Part shown: positions 1-9,836 of the stretch, piece by piece
How positions within the stretch are numbered: the stretch's first letter is position 1
How the letters are laid out: every line of letters starts with the position of its first letter
Program-made: the position numbers and the translations under genes
Assembly: GCF_019968765.1 (NCBI RefSeq)
Contig: NZ_CP074149.1
Span: 1,674,001 to 1,738,000 of the forward strand
Direction: 5' to 3'
DNA: 64,000 nucleotides
From: Enterobacter sp. JBIWA008
Lineage (GTDB): Bacteria > Pseudomonadota > Gammaproteobacteria > Enterobacterales > Enterobacteriaceae
The notes under the pieces: generated by a model
The model's input: the letters and a program-made list of their open reading frames with translations, nothing else
Databases searched by the model: none
Told to the model about the DNA's origin: nothing

Positions 1-825
1 GATCAAAAAAGTATTCAGGATGCGCTCTATACCGATCACGTTGACTTCCTGATGTTCTTTAAGGACTCGGTCCGTGGCCTTCAACCGGGAGCACCGGTCG
101 AATTCCGCGGCATTCGACTCGGGACTGTTGGACAGGTTCCGTTCTTCGTGCCGGGTCTTCAGCAGATGCTGGATGACGATTACCGTATTCCGGTGCTGAT
201 CCGCATTGAACCGGAGCGTTTGCTTAACCAGATTGGCGAGAATCAGGATATTGCAACCCATATCAGTCAACTGATGGAACGCGGTCTGCGTGGATCCTTG
301 AAGACGGGTAATCTGGTGACCGGTGCGCTGTATGTGGATATGGACTTCTACCCGAAAGCACCGCCGATTAGTGGTATTCGTGAATTCGGTGGCTATAAGA
401 TCATCCCAACGGTGAGCAGCGGTCTGGCTCAGATCCAGCAGCGTCTGATGGAAACGCTGGATAAGATCAACAATCTGCCACTCAACCCGATGATTGAAGC
501 GGCGACCGGGTCGTTACATCAGAGCCAGGCGACAATGCAGCGTCTGCAAACCACGCTGGATAATATCAACAAAATTACTGCGAGCCAGAGCATGCAGCAG
601 CTGCCTCAGGACATGCAGAAAACGCTGCGTGAGCTGAACCGCAGTATGCAGGGCTTCCAGCCGGGCTCAGCGGCCTATAACAAGATGGTGGCAGATATGC
701 AGCGTCTTGATCAGGTCCTGCGTGAACTGCAGCCTGTATTGAAAACGCTGAACGAGAAGAGCAATGCGCTGGTGTTCGAAGCGAAAGATAAAAAGGATCC
801 TGAGCCGAAGAGGGCAAAAGAATGA
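1..825 (+). CDS. pqiB: PqiB, MCE-domain intermembrane transport protein (5' end cut off by window)
   Basis: The open frame runs from base 1 without a start codon, so only the C-terminal 274 residues are present. PqiB is the large periplasmic MCE protein of the PqiABC envelope system: a stack of MCE rings and a helical needle anchored to the inner membrane, thought to move lipids between the membranes. The visible part has MCE-type strands (GLQPGAPVEFRGIRLGTVG near the left edge), then a long Gln- and Leu-rich helical stretch with repeated QxxLxxL spacing, as expected for the needle. It ends in a charged KDKKDPEPKRAKE tail. The stop overlaps the pqiC start by 4 nt, so the two are translationally coupled. 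Identification rests on order and family features and is very secure. Confidence 0.95.
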   Translation, partial: DQKSIQDALYTDHVDFLMFFKDSVRGLQPGAPVEFRGIRLGTVGQVPFFVPGLQQMLDDDYRIPVLIRIEPERLLNQIGENQDIATHISQLMERGLRGSLKTGNLVTGALYVDMDFYPKAPPISGIREFGGYKIIPTVSSGLAQIQQRLMETLDKINNLPLNPMIEAATGSLHQSQATMQRLQTTLDNINKITASQSMQQLPQDMQKTLRELNRSMQGFQPGSAAYNKMVADMQRLDQVLRELQPVLKTLNEKSNALVFEAKDKKDPEPKRAKE

Positions 826-1388
826 AAAAGTGGCTATTGATGATTGGCGCTCTGCTGTTAACGGCGTGCAGTTCAGGGGTAGATAATAAAAGCTATTACC
901 AGCTGCCTGTGGCGACCCACAGCGGTGGGCAAAGCACGGCCAGCCAGGGAAACCGTCAGCTGTGGGTTGAGCAGGTTGCCGTGCCTGATTATCTGGCAGG
1001 AAACGGTGTGGTCTATCAGACCAGCGACGTTAAATACGTTATTGCGACGAACAACCTGTGGGCCAGCCCGCTGGATCAGCAGCTGCGCAATACGCTGGTG
1101 GCCAATTTGGGCAGTCAGTTTCCGGGGTGGGTTGTCGCTTCGCAGCCGCTGGGTAATGACCAGGATACGCTTAACGTCACGGTCACAGGCTTCCACGGCC
1201 GCTATGACGGTGCGGTGGTGATCAGCGGGGAATGGTTGCTGAACCACCAGGGGCAGCTGATTAAGCGTCCTTTCCATCTGGAGCTGAAGCAGCAGAAAGA
1301 TGGCTATGATGAAATGGTGAAAGTTCTGGCTCAGGGTTGGGCACAGGAGTCTGCCAGCATCGCCAGGGAAATTTCCCGGCTGCCATAA
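822..1388 (+). CDS. pqiC: PqiC outer-membrane lipoprotein
   Basis: A 188-residue lipoprotein (formerly YmbA, ABC-type transport auxiliary family). The N-terminus is a lipoprotein signal with lipobox LTAC followed by SSG, so Cys16 would be lipidated and the protein held at the outer membrane. There it is known to contact the tip of the PqiB needle, completing the PqiABC trans-envelope channel. The ATG overlaps the pqiB stop (ATGA), fixing the start and the operon. A strong hairpin-terminator follows 16 nt after the stop, so pqiC is the last gene of the unit. Confidence 0.95.
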   Translation: MKKWLLMIGALLLTACSSGVDNKSYYQLPVATHSGGQSTASQGNRQLWVEQVAVPDYLAGNGVVYQTSDVKYVIATNNLWASPLDQQLRNTLVANLGSQFPGWVVASQPLGNDQDTLNVTVTGFHGRYDGAVVISGEWLLNHQGQLIKRPFHLELKQQKDGYDEMVKVLAQGWAQESASIAREISRLP

Positions 1389-1403
1389 GTAAAATTCATC
1401 ATC

Positions 1404-1444
1404 AAAAACCGCAGTTGGCCTTTCGCTGATTGCGGTTTTTTTTT
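1404..1444 (+). terminator. Rho-independent terminator of the pqi operon
   Basis: AAAAACCGCA at 1404-1413 pairs with TGCGGTTTTT at 1431-1440, followed by further T residues. It lies just after pqiC. Confidence 0.85.
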
Positions 1445-1644
1445 CGGTTTCACTTCAGGTTGTTACTTGTGCCACGTCACAATTTTTGTACAAATGAACT
1501 TCCAGCTAGCTCACAAATATGACACCCGTATGAATTTTGAACATTGACGATGCGACCAATTCGGGGTATTCGTTATCTGTGCCTGCGCATTGAGTGCAGA
1601 CACTGTTTTCTTTCCACCAGACAAAAGAATGAGGGAAACGAGGC

Positions 1645-1812
1645 ATGAAGAGACAGAAACGAGATCGCCTGGAACGGGCTCATCAACGTGGTTATCAGGC
1701 TGGCATCGCTGGACGTTCTAAAGAAATGTGTCCTTATCAGACGATAAATCAAAGGTCACAATGGCTTGGAGGCTGGCGAGAAGCCATCGGCGACAGGGCA
1801 CTCATAGCCTGA
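1645..1812 (+). CDS. rmf: Ribosome modulation factor Rmf
   Basis: A 55-residue basic protein, exactly the E. coli length, beginning MKRQKRDRLERAHQRGYQAG and ending DRALIA. Rmf binds the 30S subunit near the anti-Shine-Dalgarno region in stationary phase and turns 70S ribosomes into inactive 100S dimers. The ATG is preceded by a GAGGGAAACGAGG stretch that supplies the ribosome-binding site. The roughly 200-nt spacer from the pqi terminator should hold its growth-rate-controlled promoter; I could not pick its elements with confidence. It is transcribed towards fabA and separated from it by a shared terminator. Confidence 0.95.
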   Translation: MKRQKRDRLERAHQRGYQAGIAGRSKEMCPYQTINQRSQWLGGWREAIGDRALIA

Positions 1813-1830
1813 TAACGTCTCTTTCAAAAA

Positions 1831-1857
1831 AGAAACCTCCGCATTGCGGAGGTTTCG
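1831..1857. terminator. Bidirectional terminator between rmf and fabA
   Basis: A 10-11 bp stem AAACCTCCGC/GCGGAGGTTT with a short loop. On the minus strand it is followed by TTTTTT, a classic U-tract ending fabA transcripts. On the plus strand the T run is weaker (CGCCTTTCT), but the hairpin also ends rmf. Confidence 0.8.
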
Positions 1858-1883
1858 CCTTTCTGGAGGTGCTAAAAGCGCAA

Positions 1884-2402
1884 TCAGAACGCGGAAGTGT
1901 CCTGGAACAGGCCAACTTTCAGGTCGCTTGCGCTGTAGATCAGACGACCGTCGACCAGCACTTCGCCATCTGCCAGGCCCATAATCAGGCGGCGGTTAAC
2001 GATGCGCTTGAAGTGAATACGATAGGTCACTTTCTTCGCTGTAGGCAGAACCTGACCAGTGAATTTTACTTCGCCCACGCCCAATGCGCGGCCTTTACCT
2101 TCGCCGCCCAGCCAGCCCAGATAGAAGCCAACCAGCTGCCACATGGCATCCAGGCCCAGACAGCCAGGCATTACCGGATCGCCAATAAAGTGGCAACCGA
2201 AGAACCACAGGTCCGGGTTGATATCGAGTTCTGCTTCTACGTAACCCTTATCGAAGTTGCCGCCGGTTTCGGTCATTTTCACGACACGGTCCATCATCAG
2301 CATGTTCGGGGCCGGTAACTGTGGGCCTTTCGCGCCAAACAGTTCACCGCGACCAGAGGCAAGAAGATCTTCTTTTGTATAGGATTCGCGTTTATCTACC
2401 AT
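1884..2402 (-). CDS. fabA: FabA, 3-hydroxydecanoyl-ACP dehydratase/isomerase
   Basis: A 172-residue cytosolic enzyme that dehydrates 3-hydroxydecanoyl-ACP and isomerises the trans-2 product to cis-3-decenoyl-ACP, the branch point for unsaturated fatty acids. The active-site region [20 protein letters not shown] is intact, with catalytic His71 and the Asp of GLDAMW. Length and start ([19 protein letters not shown]) match the family. The promoter region carries FabR- and FadR-like sites (separate entries), so repression by FabR and activation by FadR are expected as in E. coli. Confidence 0.97.
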   Translation of the reverse strand: MVDKRESYTKEDLLASGRGELFGAKGPQLPAPNMLMMDRVVKMTETGGNFDKGYVEAELDINPDLWFFGCHFIGDPVMPGCLGLDAMWQLVGFYLGWLGGEGKGRALGVGEVKFTGQVLPTAKKVTYRIHFKRIVNRRLIMGLADGEVLVDGRLIYSASDLKVGLFQDTSAF

Positions 2403-2440
2403 GTTCTCAGTAAGCCTTATTTTAGTGAAGGACGCAGGAT

Positions 2441-2458
2441 AGCTAACACGTGTACGCT
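2441..2458. promoter_or_regulatory. Candidate FabR operator upstream of fabA
   Basis: AGCTAACACGTGTACGCT is a near-palindrome centred on ACGTGT and matches the E. coli fabA FabR site as I recall it. It lies 39-56 nt upstream of the fabA start. Confidence 0.65.
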
Positions 2459-2459
2459 G

Positions 2460-2476
2460 AACAAGTCCGATCAGTT
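2460..2476. promoter_or_regulatory. Candidate FadR activator site upstream of fabA
   Basis: On the minus strand this reads AACTGATCGGACTTGTT, close to the FadR consensus AACTGGTCNGACNNGTT and to the known fabA site. It overlaps the stop codon of lonH, so the fabA control region begins inside the upstream gene. Confidence 0.7.
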
Positions 2477-4231
2477 CGAACTAAACCAGCCCAGCCAGCG
2501 TAACGGCCATGGATAACGATGACGAGCATCCTGCTGTGTCGCCTGAGCTATGCGCTCCTGGATAGTCTGCATCAGGGTGGTTTGCCCTTCGCCATCCCAA
2601 ACCAGATTTGTCAGTAAGGGTAGCGCATCCTCGATCCCTTCGATGGCCCAGATGGCGAATTGCTCTTGCTCAACCGCATCCAGGATATCCTGACTGAGGC
2701 TCAAATGGCGTGCGTTGGGGGCTGGAATAATCACACCCTGTTTGCCGTTTAAACCGCGCTGCTGACAGATGGAGAAGAAGCCTTCAATTTTTTCGTTGAG
2801 GCCACCCACAGGCTGGGCACGACCGAACTGATCCACCGAACCGGTGATCGCAATGTTCTGATTGATGGGCACTTCTGCCAGGGCGCTGATTAAGGCGCAT
2901 AGCTCGGCCATAGAGGCGCTATCGCCATCCACTTCGCTGTATGACTGCTCAAACGTCAGCGAAGCGGAGAAGGGGATCTGTTGCTCAAGCTGCAGCTCTG
3001 ACATCAAAAAAGCCTGCATGATCATCATGCCTTTGGCGTGAATGTTGCCGCCCAGCTCGGCTTTCCGTTCGATATCGGTAAATTCGCCATCGCCAATATG
3101 CACAACGCAGCTGATACGGGACGGTTCTCCGAACGCACGCGGGTGGCCAGGAAATTCAATTACCGACAGGGCGTTGATCTGCCCGACGCGTTCGCCTTCG
3201 GTTTCCACCAGAATTTGTTCCAGCAGAATTTCATCCTGCATACGGTCGGCAAGATAGCCTTCTCGCCACTCACGCTGAGCCAGCATCTGGGTAAGTTGTT
3301 GTCCGGTGAACGCACCGTTACTGCTAATCACGCCCACTTCACGCAGCTGCCTGCCGATCCAGAGCGGGCAGAGTGGCAGCGTTTCCTGGTCTCCGGTATA
3401 GCGCACCGCTTCGCGAATCAGGCCAGGCCACGCGTCAGCCGCAGGCGTTGGCAGCGCAAAACGTTCAGCAACGGCCATCACCCACTGGCACCACTGTGCC
3501 ATATCGTCGGCGTCAGCAATCTGAATGTTGTCTTCGTATTCGCTATACACCGCCTGCTCAGCCAGTTCAGGCTCCATTTCCTGGAAGTCCGCCAGCGATT
3601 CACGGTCGCCCGTCAGCACGACGGTCAGTGACAGCGGCATAGACGGAATAGAAACAGGCAGAGGACGAGACTCATCATAGCCGACCCAATCAAAACGCTG
3701 CTGGTGGACGATGGTTTTCAGACGCATCCACAATAGCGGCTGCGAGAGTAGGGTACGCAGTGAGATGATGAGAACACCGCCATTTGCGCGATGTACCAGC
3801 CCCGGCTGCAGCGAAAGTTCGCCGTTAAACTGGCGCAGACAACCAAAGAGTTGTTCAGCCTCGACCCAGTTCGCGGTAATCACCTCGCCATTAGCAGCAA
3901 AACGACCGTCAGCCTGCGATGCCGGTTCGAAAGTGACATCATGTCCCGCGATACGATACTGGCCGCCAAAAACGGCATTCGCTTCCGGCTTTAACTGACG
4001 CACAGCATCCCCGAACAACGTCAGGTATTCCGCTTCTTCCGGGGCTTTGAGCAGCATGAAAGGCGCAGTTGCCCATGGGGTTAATACCTGCTCCAGCGCG
4101 TAATGCAAACGGGGCTGCGTATCGCTAAGGATGAATTCGTGTTCTTTTGCGAGATCTGGCTGTGCAAACAGTTCCTGATAACTTTCGGTATCCGGAACAA
4201 GGTCACGCCATGCAAGTTTCGTAATGGTCAA
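2471..4231 (-). CDS. lonH: LonH (YcbZ), Lon-like ATP-dependent protease family protein
   Basis: A 586-residue protein. The C-terminal third is a Lon-type Ser-Lys protease domain: the serine sits in [14 protein letters not shown] and the lysine in [12 protein letters not shown]. The N-terminal half has the diverged AAA-like region of the YcbZ family, including a Lon-like [13 protein letters not shown] strand segment. It is upstream of fabA on the same strand, as in E. coli, but the fabA promoter sites at its 3' end suggest mostly separate transcription. The start [14 protein letters not shown] is followed by a conventional N-terminus. Substrates are not well defined. Confidence 0.93.
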   Translation of the reverse strand: MTITKLAWRDLVPDTESYQELFAQPDLAKEHEFILSDTQPRLHYALEQVLTPWATAPFMLLKAPEEAEYLTLFGDAVRQLKPEANAVFGGQYRIAGHDVTFEPASQADGRFAANGEVITANWVEAEQLFGCLRQFNGELSLQPGLVHRANGGVLIISLRTLLSQPLLWMRLKTIVHQQRFDWVGYDESRPLPVSIPSMPLSLTVVLTGDRESLADFQEMEPELAEQAVYSEYEDNIQIADADDMAQWCQWVMAVAERFALPTPAADAWPGLIREAVRYTGDQETLPLCPLWIGRQLREVGVISSNGAFTGQQLTQMLAQREWREGYLADRMQDEILLEQILVETEGERVGQINALSVIEFPGHPRAFGEPSRISCVVHIGDGEFTDIERKAELGGNIHAKGMMIMQAFLMSELQLEQQIPFSASLTFEQSYSEVDGDSASMAELCALISALAEVPINQNIAITGSVDQFGRAQPVGGLNEKIEGFFSICQQRGLNGKQGVIIPAPNARHLSLSQDILDAVEQEQFAIWAIEGIEDALPLLTNLVWDGEGQTTLMQTIQERIAQATQQDARHRYPWPLRWLGWFSSN

Positions 4232-4417
4232 AGTTGATGTTTTTTAGTCAGATGTAAAAGCGTGGAGTATACCGTAAGCGAGGGGCTGTACCCAAGCATG
4301 ATTGGGTATTTCGAGAGGACGATTGGCTGCATTCATTCACAGGATATGATTTCTTTTCAGCAGATTGCTAAAAAACTGATATTCTGAACAGAGTTACGTG
4401 GTAACACTGAGATCGCA

Positions 4418-4870
4418 ATGAAATATCAACAACTGGAAAATCTCGAAAGCGGCTGGAAATGGAAGTACCTGGTCAAAAAGCACCGTGAAGGGGAGCTGAT
4501 CACCTGCTATATCGAAGCCAGCGCTGCGCAAGAAGCCGTGGATATTTTGCTGACCCTCGAAAATGAACCGGTACAGGTTAACGGCTGGATTGAGAAACAC
4601 ATCAATTCTGCGTTGTTAAACCGGATGAAGCAAACTATCCGCGCGCGACGCAAACGGCATTTTAATGCTGAGCATCAGCACACTCGCAAAAAATCAATCG
4701 ATCTGGAATTTGTTGTCTGGCAGCGCCTGGCCGGGCTGGCACAACGACGGGGCAAAACGCTGTCGGAAACCATCGTGCAGCTGATTGAGGATGCCGAACA
4801 TAAAGAGAAATACGCCAACCAGATGTCGACACTGAAGAACGACCTTCAGGCGCTGTTGGGTAAAAAGTAG
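4418..4870 (+). CDS. matP: MatP macrodomain Ter protein
   Basis: A 150-residue DNA-binding protein that binds matS sites in the replication terminus region, condenses the Ter macrodomain and links it to the divisome. It has an N-terminal four-helix region, a ribbon-helix-helix segment around [20 protein letters not shown] (about residues 88-107) and a C-terminal coiled coil ([21 protein letters not shown]). Length and sequence match E. coli MatP. It is divergent from lonH and ends at a terminator shared with ompA. Confidence 0.95.
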   Translation: MKYQQLENLESGWKWKYLVKKHREGELITCYIEASAAQEAVDILLTLENEPVQVNGWIEKHINSALLNRMKQTIRARRKRHFNAEHQHTRKKSIDLEFVVWQRLAGLAQRRGKTLSETIVQLIEDAEHKEKYANQMSTLKNDLQALLGKK

Positions 4871-4892
4871 GTTTTTACGTTTCTTCAGACAA

Positions 4893-4922
4893 TAAAAAAC
4901 CCCGCATGGCGGGGTTTTTTTA
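4893..4922. terminator. Bidirectional terminator between matP and ompA
   Basis: AAAAAACCCCGC-ATG-GCGGGGTTTTTT is a perfect stem with a T run on both strands. It serves the convergent matP and ompA genes. Confidence 0.9.
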
Positions 4923-4934
4923 TAAGACGATAAC

Positions 4935-5990
4935 TTATGCCGCTGGCTGAGTTACAACGTCTTTGATGCCTTTAACTTCGATCTCTACGCGACGATCTGG
5001 AGCCAGGCAGTCGATCAGTGCAGCGCGAGCTTTCACGTTGTCACAGGTGTTGCCAGTAACTGGGTTAGCTTCGCCCATACCACGTGGGGAGATCTTGTTA
5101 GCTGGGATACCTTTAGAGATCAGGTAATCAACAACAGACTGAGCACGTTTCTCAGACAGTTTCTGGTTGTAAGCGTCAGAACCGATACGGTCAGTGAAGC
5201 CCAGAACCACTACAGAACCGTCTTTAGGATCCAGGTTGCTCAGCTGGGTGTACAGCTGATCCAGTGCCTGCTGGCCTTCTGGTTTCAGAGTAGCTTTGTT
5301 GAAGTTAAACAGAACGTCAGACTTCAGAGTGAAGTGCTTAGTCTGTACTTCTGGAGCTGGAGCCGGCGCTGGAGCAACAACTGGTGCTGCGTCTTCCTGC
5401 TGGCCGAAGCGGTAGGAAACACCTACGCTCAGCATGCCGTTGTCTGGACGAACACCAACGGTGTTGCCGTCGCCGATGTTGTTAACCCACTGGTATTCCA
5501 GACGGGTAGCGATGTCACGGGTCATAGCCCACTCAACGCCACCAGCGAATACTGGGGAAACACCGGTGTCATGGTCGTCGCCAGCGATGCTGTTGCTGGA
5601 GTCAGCGCGCCATACCATGCCGCCCAGACGGGTGTACACGTCCAGATCGTCAGTTACTGGGTAACCCAGTTTAGCGGTCAGCTGAACGCCCTGTGCTTTG
5701 AAAGCGCCGTTTACGGTGTCGCCTTTGTATGGCATACGACCTAACCAGTCGTAACCCATTTCAAAACCAACATACGGGTTAACCTGATAGCCACCGAACG
5801 CACCTGCACCAAGCTGGCTCTCGTGAGTTGGGCCATCATTGTTCAGGCTGCTGTTGTACCAGCCAGTGTCGTGGAACTGAGACCAGCCCAGTTTACCACC
5901 TGCATACCAGGTATTATCTTTCGGAGCGGCCTGCGCTACGGTAGCGAAGCCAGCCAGTGCCACTGCAATCGCGATAGCTGTCTTTTTCAT
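4935..5990 (-). CDS. ompA: Outer membrane protein A
   Basis: A 351-residue outer-membrane protein. The signal peptide [21 protein letters not shown] is cleaved before [10 protein letters not shown]. An eight-stranded beta-barrel follows (to about residue 192), then a Pro/Ala hinge ([15 protein letters not shown]) and a periplasmic OmpA/MotB-like peptidoglycan-binding domain with the NxxLSxxRAxxVxxYL motif. The paired cysteines in [14 protein letters not shown] are present. An upstream in-frame extension exists, but the start at 5990 has the signal peptide and a GAGGCG ribosome-binding site. OmpA anchors the outer membrane to the wall and is a phage, colicin and immune target. Confidence 0.98.
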   Translation of the reverse strand: MKKTAIAIAVALAGFATVAQAAPKDNTWYAGGKLGWSQFHDTGWYNSSLNNDGPTHESQLGAGAFGGYQVNPYVGFEMGYDWLGRMPYKGDTVNGAFKAQGVQLTAKLGYPVTDDLDVYTRLGGMVWRADSSNSIAGDDHDTGVSPVFAGGVEWAMTRDIATRLEYQWVNNIGDGNTVGVRPDNGMLSVGVSYRFGQQEDAAPVVAPAPAPAPEVQTKHFTLKSDVLFNFNKATLKPEGQQALDQLYTQLSNLDPKDGSVVVLGFTDRIGSDAYNQKLSEKRAQSVVDYLISKGIPANKISPRGMGEANPVTGNTCDNVKARAALIDCLAPDRRVEIEVKGIKDVVTQPAA

Positions 5991-6344
5991 TTTTTGCGCC
6001 TCGTTATCATCCAAAATTCGCCATGAAAGTCTCAAGAGAGAATCACGGTTAAATCCTTCACCGGGGGGCGTGGTCAAATATAAATCTACCGATATCTTCG
6101 GCTTAGGCCGAGCACCCCTGGCGATGTAAAGTCTACAACGTAGCTGAAAACTTACAAGTGTGAAGTCCGTCAGGCATATGAAAAAAAAAGTTCCGTATAC
6201 CGATTATTTAACATTTTTCGAGCGAATTTTGTGCAATAAAATTAAGGAGAACCGCACCAGACAAGCCTTGCCGCAATTTTCAGGTCGGGAACTTTAATGC
6301 CATCTTGTGGTCAAAAAAAATTCCAGGAAAAATCTCAATTTCAC
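5991..6344 (-). promoter_or_regulatory. ompA leader and promoter region; no gene seen
   Basis: This 354-nt gap between the ompA start and the sulA stop is AT-rich on its distal side and has no credible gene. By analogy with E. coli it should contain the long (about 130 nt) stabilising ompA 5' leader with its small-RNA-binding ribosome site next to 5990, and the ompA promoter upstream. A poly-A run at 6180-6189 (GAAAAAAAAAGTT) lies in the upstream half. Exact promoter elements were not assigned. Confidence 0.55.
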
Positions 6345-6854
6345 TCAATGATACAAATTTGAGTGAATTTTTAGCCCAGAAAGTTGTCCTCTGCGGTAAG
6401 AATCCGATCGAACCGGACGCATAATGAACCCGATCGCATTCCCTTCTTCGGCAGCTTCGGTCAGACGGAAATGTTCCTCTTCCGTCAATTCTTCCGGTAA
6501 CCATCCAATCACCACGCTGTAATTCCCTGTGCGTAAAGCGCGGATCATCGACTCAACGGTATCGCAAGGCGAGAGTTGATTAATCTGCATGACCTTGGTC
6601 AGCGGAAGGCCAGCGGACTGAACCCACTCGCGGCTCAGTTTTTGCTGAGGTGTGAGCCAAAGCTGCCAGCGCGATTGCTGGCCAAGCTGTTGTAATAATG
6701 GCAACAGCAGAAGTTGTGTCAACAGGGGCTGGTCTTCACGATAAACCACTTCACTGATAAGCCCCGTGGAAACACGCTCGACGGAATTCTGCGCGACATT
6801 GCCTGCGGTAGAAGAGAGAGAGGTTGAGCGATTTGCATAGCCTGAAGTGTGCAT
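6345..6854 (-). CDS. sulA: SulA, SOS cell-division inhibitor
   Basis: A 169-residue protein that binds FtsZ and blocks division during the SOS response, and is removed by Lon. The C-terminal half is nearly invariant with E. coli (IHSNLYH at the end is the Lon-recognised tail). Two nearby ATGs (6860 and 6854) are possible; 6854 gives the E. coli-like start MHTSGYANR and length. A LexA box lies 21-40 nt upstream. The N-terminal 25 residues diverge from E. coli, as is common for this region. Confidence 0.95.
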   Translation of the reverse strand: MHTSGYANRSTSLSSTAGNVAQNSVERVSTGLISEVVYREDQPLLTQLLLLPLLQQLGQQSRWQLWLTPQQKLSREWVQSAGLPLTKVMQINQLSPCDTVESMIRALRTGNYSVVIGWLPEELTEEEHFRLTEAAEEGNAIGFIMRPVRSDSYRRGQLSGLKIHSNLYH

Positions 6855-6874
6855 ATTCATTCCAGCCCTGTAGT

Positions 6875-6894
6875 TACTGTATGGATATACAGTA
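6875..6894. promoter_or_regulatory. LexA operator (SOS box) of sulA
   Basis: On the minus strand this reads TACTGTATATCCATACAGTA, matching TACTGT-N8-ACAGTA exactly in both half sites. It is positioned to block the sulA promoter. Confidence 0.93.
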
Positions 6895-7071
6895 ACCCCT
6901 GTATGCATAAAGATCAACCTCATTTTCGGAAAGCGACTCGCAAAATTCATTCAATCTTGATGCCCCTCGAAAAATCATCTTGCTCAACGGCGATAAGTTG
7001 CCTATTTTCCTGCTAACGGATCCGCTAGTAAGAAATTTAGTTGTTACTTTATGATTTTGAAGGGAAATATC

Positions 7072-7698
7072 ATGAAAAAGATATCTTATGAACGGATTTA
7101 TAAATCTCAGGAATACCTTTCACCGCTGGGCGATATTCATCATCGCGCACTGTTTGGAGGCTACACCCTCGCGGTAGATGATGCGGTTTTTGCCATGGTT
7201 TCTGATGGTGAACTTTATCTCCGTGCCTGTGAGGAGAGTGCGAAATACTGTGCGAAAAATGCCTCTTCTTTTTTGACGTTGATGAAGCGAGGCCGTCCTG
7301 TGCTGCTCAACTATTATCGTGTGGATGACGGATTATGGCAGGACAGAGAGCGGTTGCTTCAGCTCTCCTCGTTTGCGCTCAGTGCGGCAAGAAAAGAGCG
7401 CTATCAGCGCCATCAGCGAAACCGCCTAAAGGATCTGCCAAACCTGACCTTTCAGCTTGAGGTCTTGCTCTTTGAAGCTGGCATCACCAATGAGGAAACG
7501 CTGCGGGAGCTTGGTGCCAGAGCGAGCTGGCTAAAGATGCGGGCAAAAAACAAAGCGCTCAGTATTAAAGTTCTCTTTGCGCTGGAAGGGGCTATCGTGG
7601 GGCTGCATGAGGCGGCACTCCCGGCAGACATTCGCCGGGAGCTGACGGAGTGGTTTAATGCGCTGCCTGAGCCACAGGAGAATCACTCCTCCAGGTAG
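7072..7698 (+). CDS. sxy: Sxy/TfoX competence and CRP-S co-regulator
   Basis: A 208-residue regulator that acts with CRP at CRP-S promoters to turn on DNA-uptake genes. The N-terminal TfoX_N domain (SLFGGYTLAVDDAVFAMV-like region) and C-terminal TfoX_C helix-hairpin domain (TNEETLRELGARASWLKMR) are both present. The start at 7072 gives MKKISYERIYKSQEYL, aligned with E. coli Sxy, and is preceded by GAAGGGA; an upstream in-frame ATG at 7051 is less likely. It is divergent from sulA. Its last 44 nt overlap the convergent yccS 3' end. The leader contains an inverted repeat (7013-7028). Confidence 0.92.
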   Translation: MKKISYERIYKSQEYLSPLGDIHHRALFGGYTLAVDDAVFAMVSDGELYLRACEESAKYCAKNASSFLTLMKRGRPVLLNYYRVDDGLWQDRERLLQLSSFALSAARKERYQRHQRNRLKDLPNLTFQLEVLLFEAGITNEETLRELGARASWLKMRAKNKALSIKVLFALEGAIVGLHEAALPADIRRELTEWFNALPEPQENHSSR

Positions 7699-9817
7699 CG
7701 ATTTGCTGTTGCAGCCGGCAAATTTCAGGCAGCAGAGCGATAAGCAGGCCTATCTGCTGAAGAACCAGCGGCGCTTTGCTGTCGTTTCCTGGGTCAAGAT
7801 GCGCAATGCGTTGAGCCAGTTCATCCAGCGCCTGTTGAACGCGGGGCTCATCGGCCGGTCGGTGATGAAGTGCGTCATCGACATAACAGACGGCGTCATC
7901 AAGCAGGTTGAGAATACCCGGGTTGGTGAGTTTCTCACGGTGGGCACCCAGCGTCGAAATATAGCTGGTGAACGTATGGTTCAGGCAAAGCAGGCGGAAC
8001 GCGGTTTCACGGATCTCTGCCGTGGCGCGAGGCTCCGTTGACATGTTAGAGACAACGGAGGCCAGTTCTGCATCACTGTTGTGCGCGTCTCGACGTGCTA
8101 TCCGGTAAGCCAGGCGGTTATCGCGCCCTTGATGGTACTGTTCAAGGATAGCGTCAAGGTATCGACAGTTGGCGTTCATCGCCCTGTCTACCACGCGCGG
8201 CAAATTGCGGAAACGCCAGTCCGGCCAGATGAAGCTGACCGCGGCCCAGGCAATCGCGCAGCCAATCAGGGTATCGATTACGCGGGGCAGGGCGACTTCA
8301 AACCCTTCACCCAGCAGGTTAAAGCAGAGCAGCACCAGCAGCGTGATGAACATGGTGGCGTGGGCATACTGCACGTTGCGAAATGCAAAGAACAACACAC
8401 CTGTGATCACGATCAGAATCAATTGACCTTCAACGGAGGGCACAAAATAGAGCACCGGAAGGCCGATTGCGACGCCAACCAGCGTGCCGATAATACGCAG
8501 CGCAAGACGGTGTCGGGTGGCGTTATAGTTCGGCTGGCAGACGAACAGGCTGGTCAGCAGGATCCAGTAGCCATGATGCAGCCCGGTTATCTGGATAAAG
8601 GCATAACCCACGCACAGCACCAGCGACATTCTCACCGCGTGGCGAAACAGCGCCGACTCCGGGGTAAAGTTGCGGCTCAGCCGTAGCCACATATCGCTAA
8701 CGCTGTGCACGCTGTCATCAGCAAGCTGATTTTCCACCTCACTGCCCGGCAGTGCCATCGCCTGTTCGGACTCAATTGTGGCCAGCTGCGCGTCAATCGC
8801 CCGCAGGTTGTTCAGCAGAAAGCCCAGCGCTTTGATGTTTTCCGGAGACGTTCCGCTAGCCTGAACGCGGTCGATCGCCGCATCAAGATGGCTGAATACG
8901 CGTTCAAAGCGGGGGTCATGCTGATAGGGCGTGCGCAGCAGAATGGAGCGCGAGAGCTGCTGGCACGCCTGAGACTGCATGGACAGCAGGCGCTGGAAGC
9001 GGAACATTACGTCGCTGTAGCGGAACTTCTCGCGCAGGGCAGCATACTGAACGTGCGAGGAGCTGGCGCGTTCATGAATATCCTGGGCGGCAAAATAGTA
9101 GTGTAAGGTCCTTCGGGTTCCGCGTTGACCGCGATCGCCGCGCAGACGGGTAAGCAGAGAGGCTTTTGTCTGGTTAAGGGTGGCGACCAGTTGGCCATTT
9201 GCCAGCGCCAGATCGTAGAGCGGAGCCTGGCTTTCTTCCTCGATATCCGGGTCAAACAGCCGGGATTTCAGTTCCAGATAGTGGGCTAACTGCTCAAAGC
9301 TGCGGGCCAGGTTATCCTGCAGAGGGCGAACCGGGAAGATCAGATGGCCGGTTAGCGTCAGCAGGTTATACCAGATGGCGCCCAGCGACAGCAAAACTGG
9401 CTGCTGATACCACTGGTCGTACAGGGAAACGCCCAGCATGGTGTAGATGGCGATCAGCAATGCACCAAAAGCGATGGTGGCATAGCGCTGTCCAAGGCCG
9501 CCCAGCAAAATAAACCCGCTGGTTGAGAGCGTAAGACCCAGGGTAAACAGCCAGGGCCACGGGAAAAGCAGCTCAACTGACGCTGACGCAATGAAAAAGC
9601 AGACAAGCGTAATGACCAGGTTACGTAAACGCCCGGCCAGACGATCGTCCAGGTCCGCCAGCGCCCCGGCCACCACCCCCAGCGTGAGCGGAATGGTGAG
9701 CTTGACATCATTCAACCACCAGGGCAGGGCAACCGTACCGCAAAGCGCGATAAATATCCTGACGTTGTAAAGCCAGGTGCTGTTCCAGGTATAACGGCGA
9801 AGCAGTGGGCTTAGCAT
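7655..9817 (-). CDS. yccS: YccS, FUSC-family inner membrane protein
   Basis: A 720-residue integral membrane protein of the fusaric-acid-resistance/YccS family. It has two clusters of membrane segments (roughly residues 15-160 and 390-520, e.g. MSLVLCVGYAFIQITGLHHG) separated by soluble helical regions and followed by a long C-terminal cytosolic helical domain. The family is regarded as transporter-like, with unknown substrate. It is 19 nt downstream of yccF on the same strand, forming a yccF-yccS unit as in E. coli. Its 3' end overlaps sxy. Confidence 0.92.
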   Translation of the reverse strand: MLSPLLRRYTWNSTWLYNVRIFIALCGTVALPWWLNDVKLTIPLTLGVVAGALADLDDRLAGRLRNLVITLVCFFIASASVELLFPWPWLFTLGLTLSTSGFILLGGLGQRYATIAFGALLIAIYTMLGVSLYDQWYQQPVLLSLGAIWYNLLTLTGHLIFPVRPLQDNLARSFEQLAHYLELKSRLFDPDIEEESQAPLYDLALANGQLVATLNQTKASLLTRLRGDRGQRGTRRTLHYYFAAQDIHERASSSHVQYAALREKFRYSDVMFRFQRLLSMQSQACQQLSRSILLRTPYQHDPRFERVFSHLDAAIDRVQASGTSPENIKALGFLLNNLRAIDAQLATIESEQAMALPGSEVENQLADDSVHSVSDMWLRLSRNFTPESALFRHAVRMSLVLCVGYAFIQITGLHHGYWILLTSLFVCQPNYNATRHRLALRIIGTLVGVAIGLPVLYFVPSVEGQLILIVITGVLFFAFRNVQYAHATMFITLLVLLCFNLLGEGFEVALPRVIDTLIGCAIAWAAVSFIWPDWRFRNLPRVVDRAMNANCRYLDAILEQYHQGRDNRLAYRIARRDAHNSDAELASVVSNMSTEPRATAEIRETAFRLLCLNHTFTSYISTLGAHREKLTNPGILNLLDDAVCYVDDALHHRPADEPRVQQALDELAQRIAHLDPGNDSKAPLVLQQIGLLIALLPEICRLQQQIATWRSDSPVAQAAH

Positions 9818-9836
9818 AAACGCGGCCGGTCCTTAT

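Noticed and set aside
1728..2318. 196-codon plus-strand frame over fabA
   Set aside because: It is antisense to an intact fabA and starts inside rmf; its codons mirror fabA and there is no ribosome-binding site.
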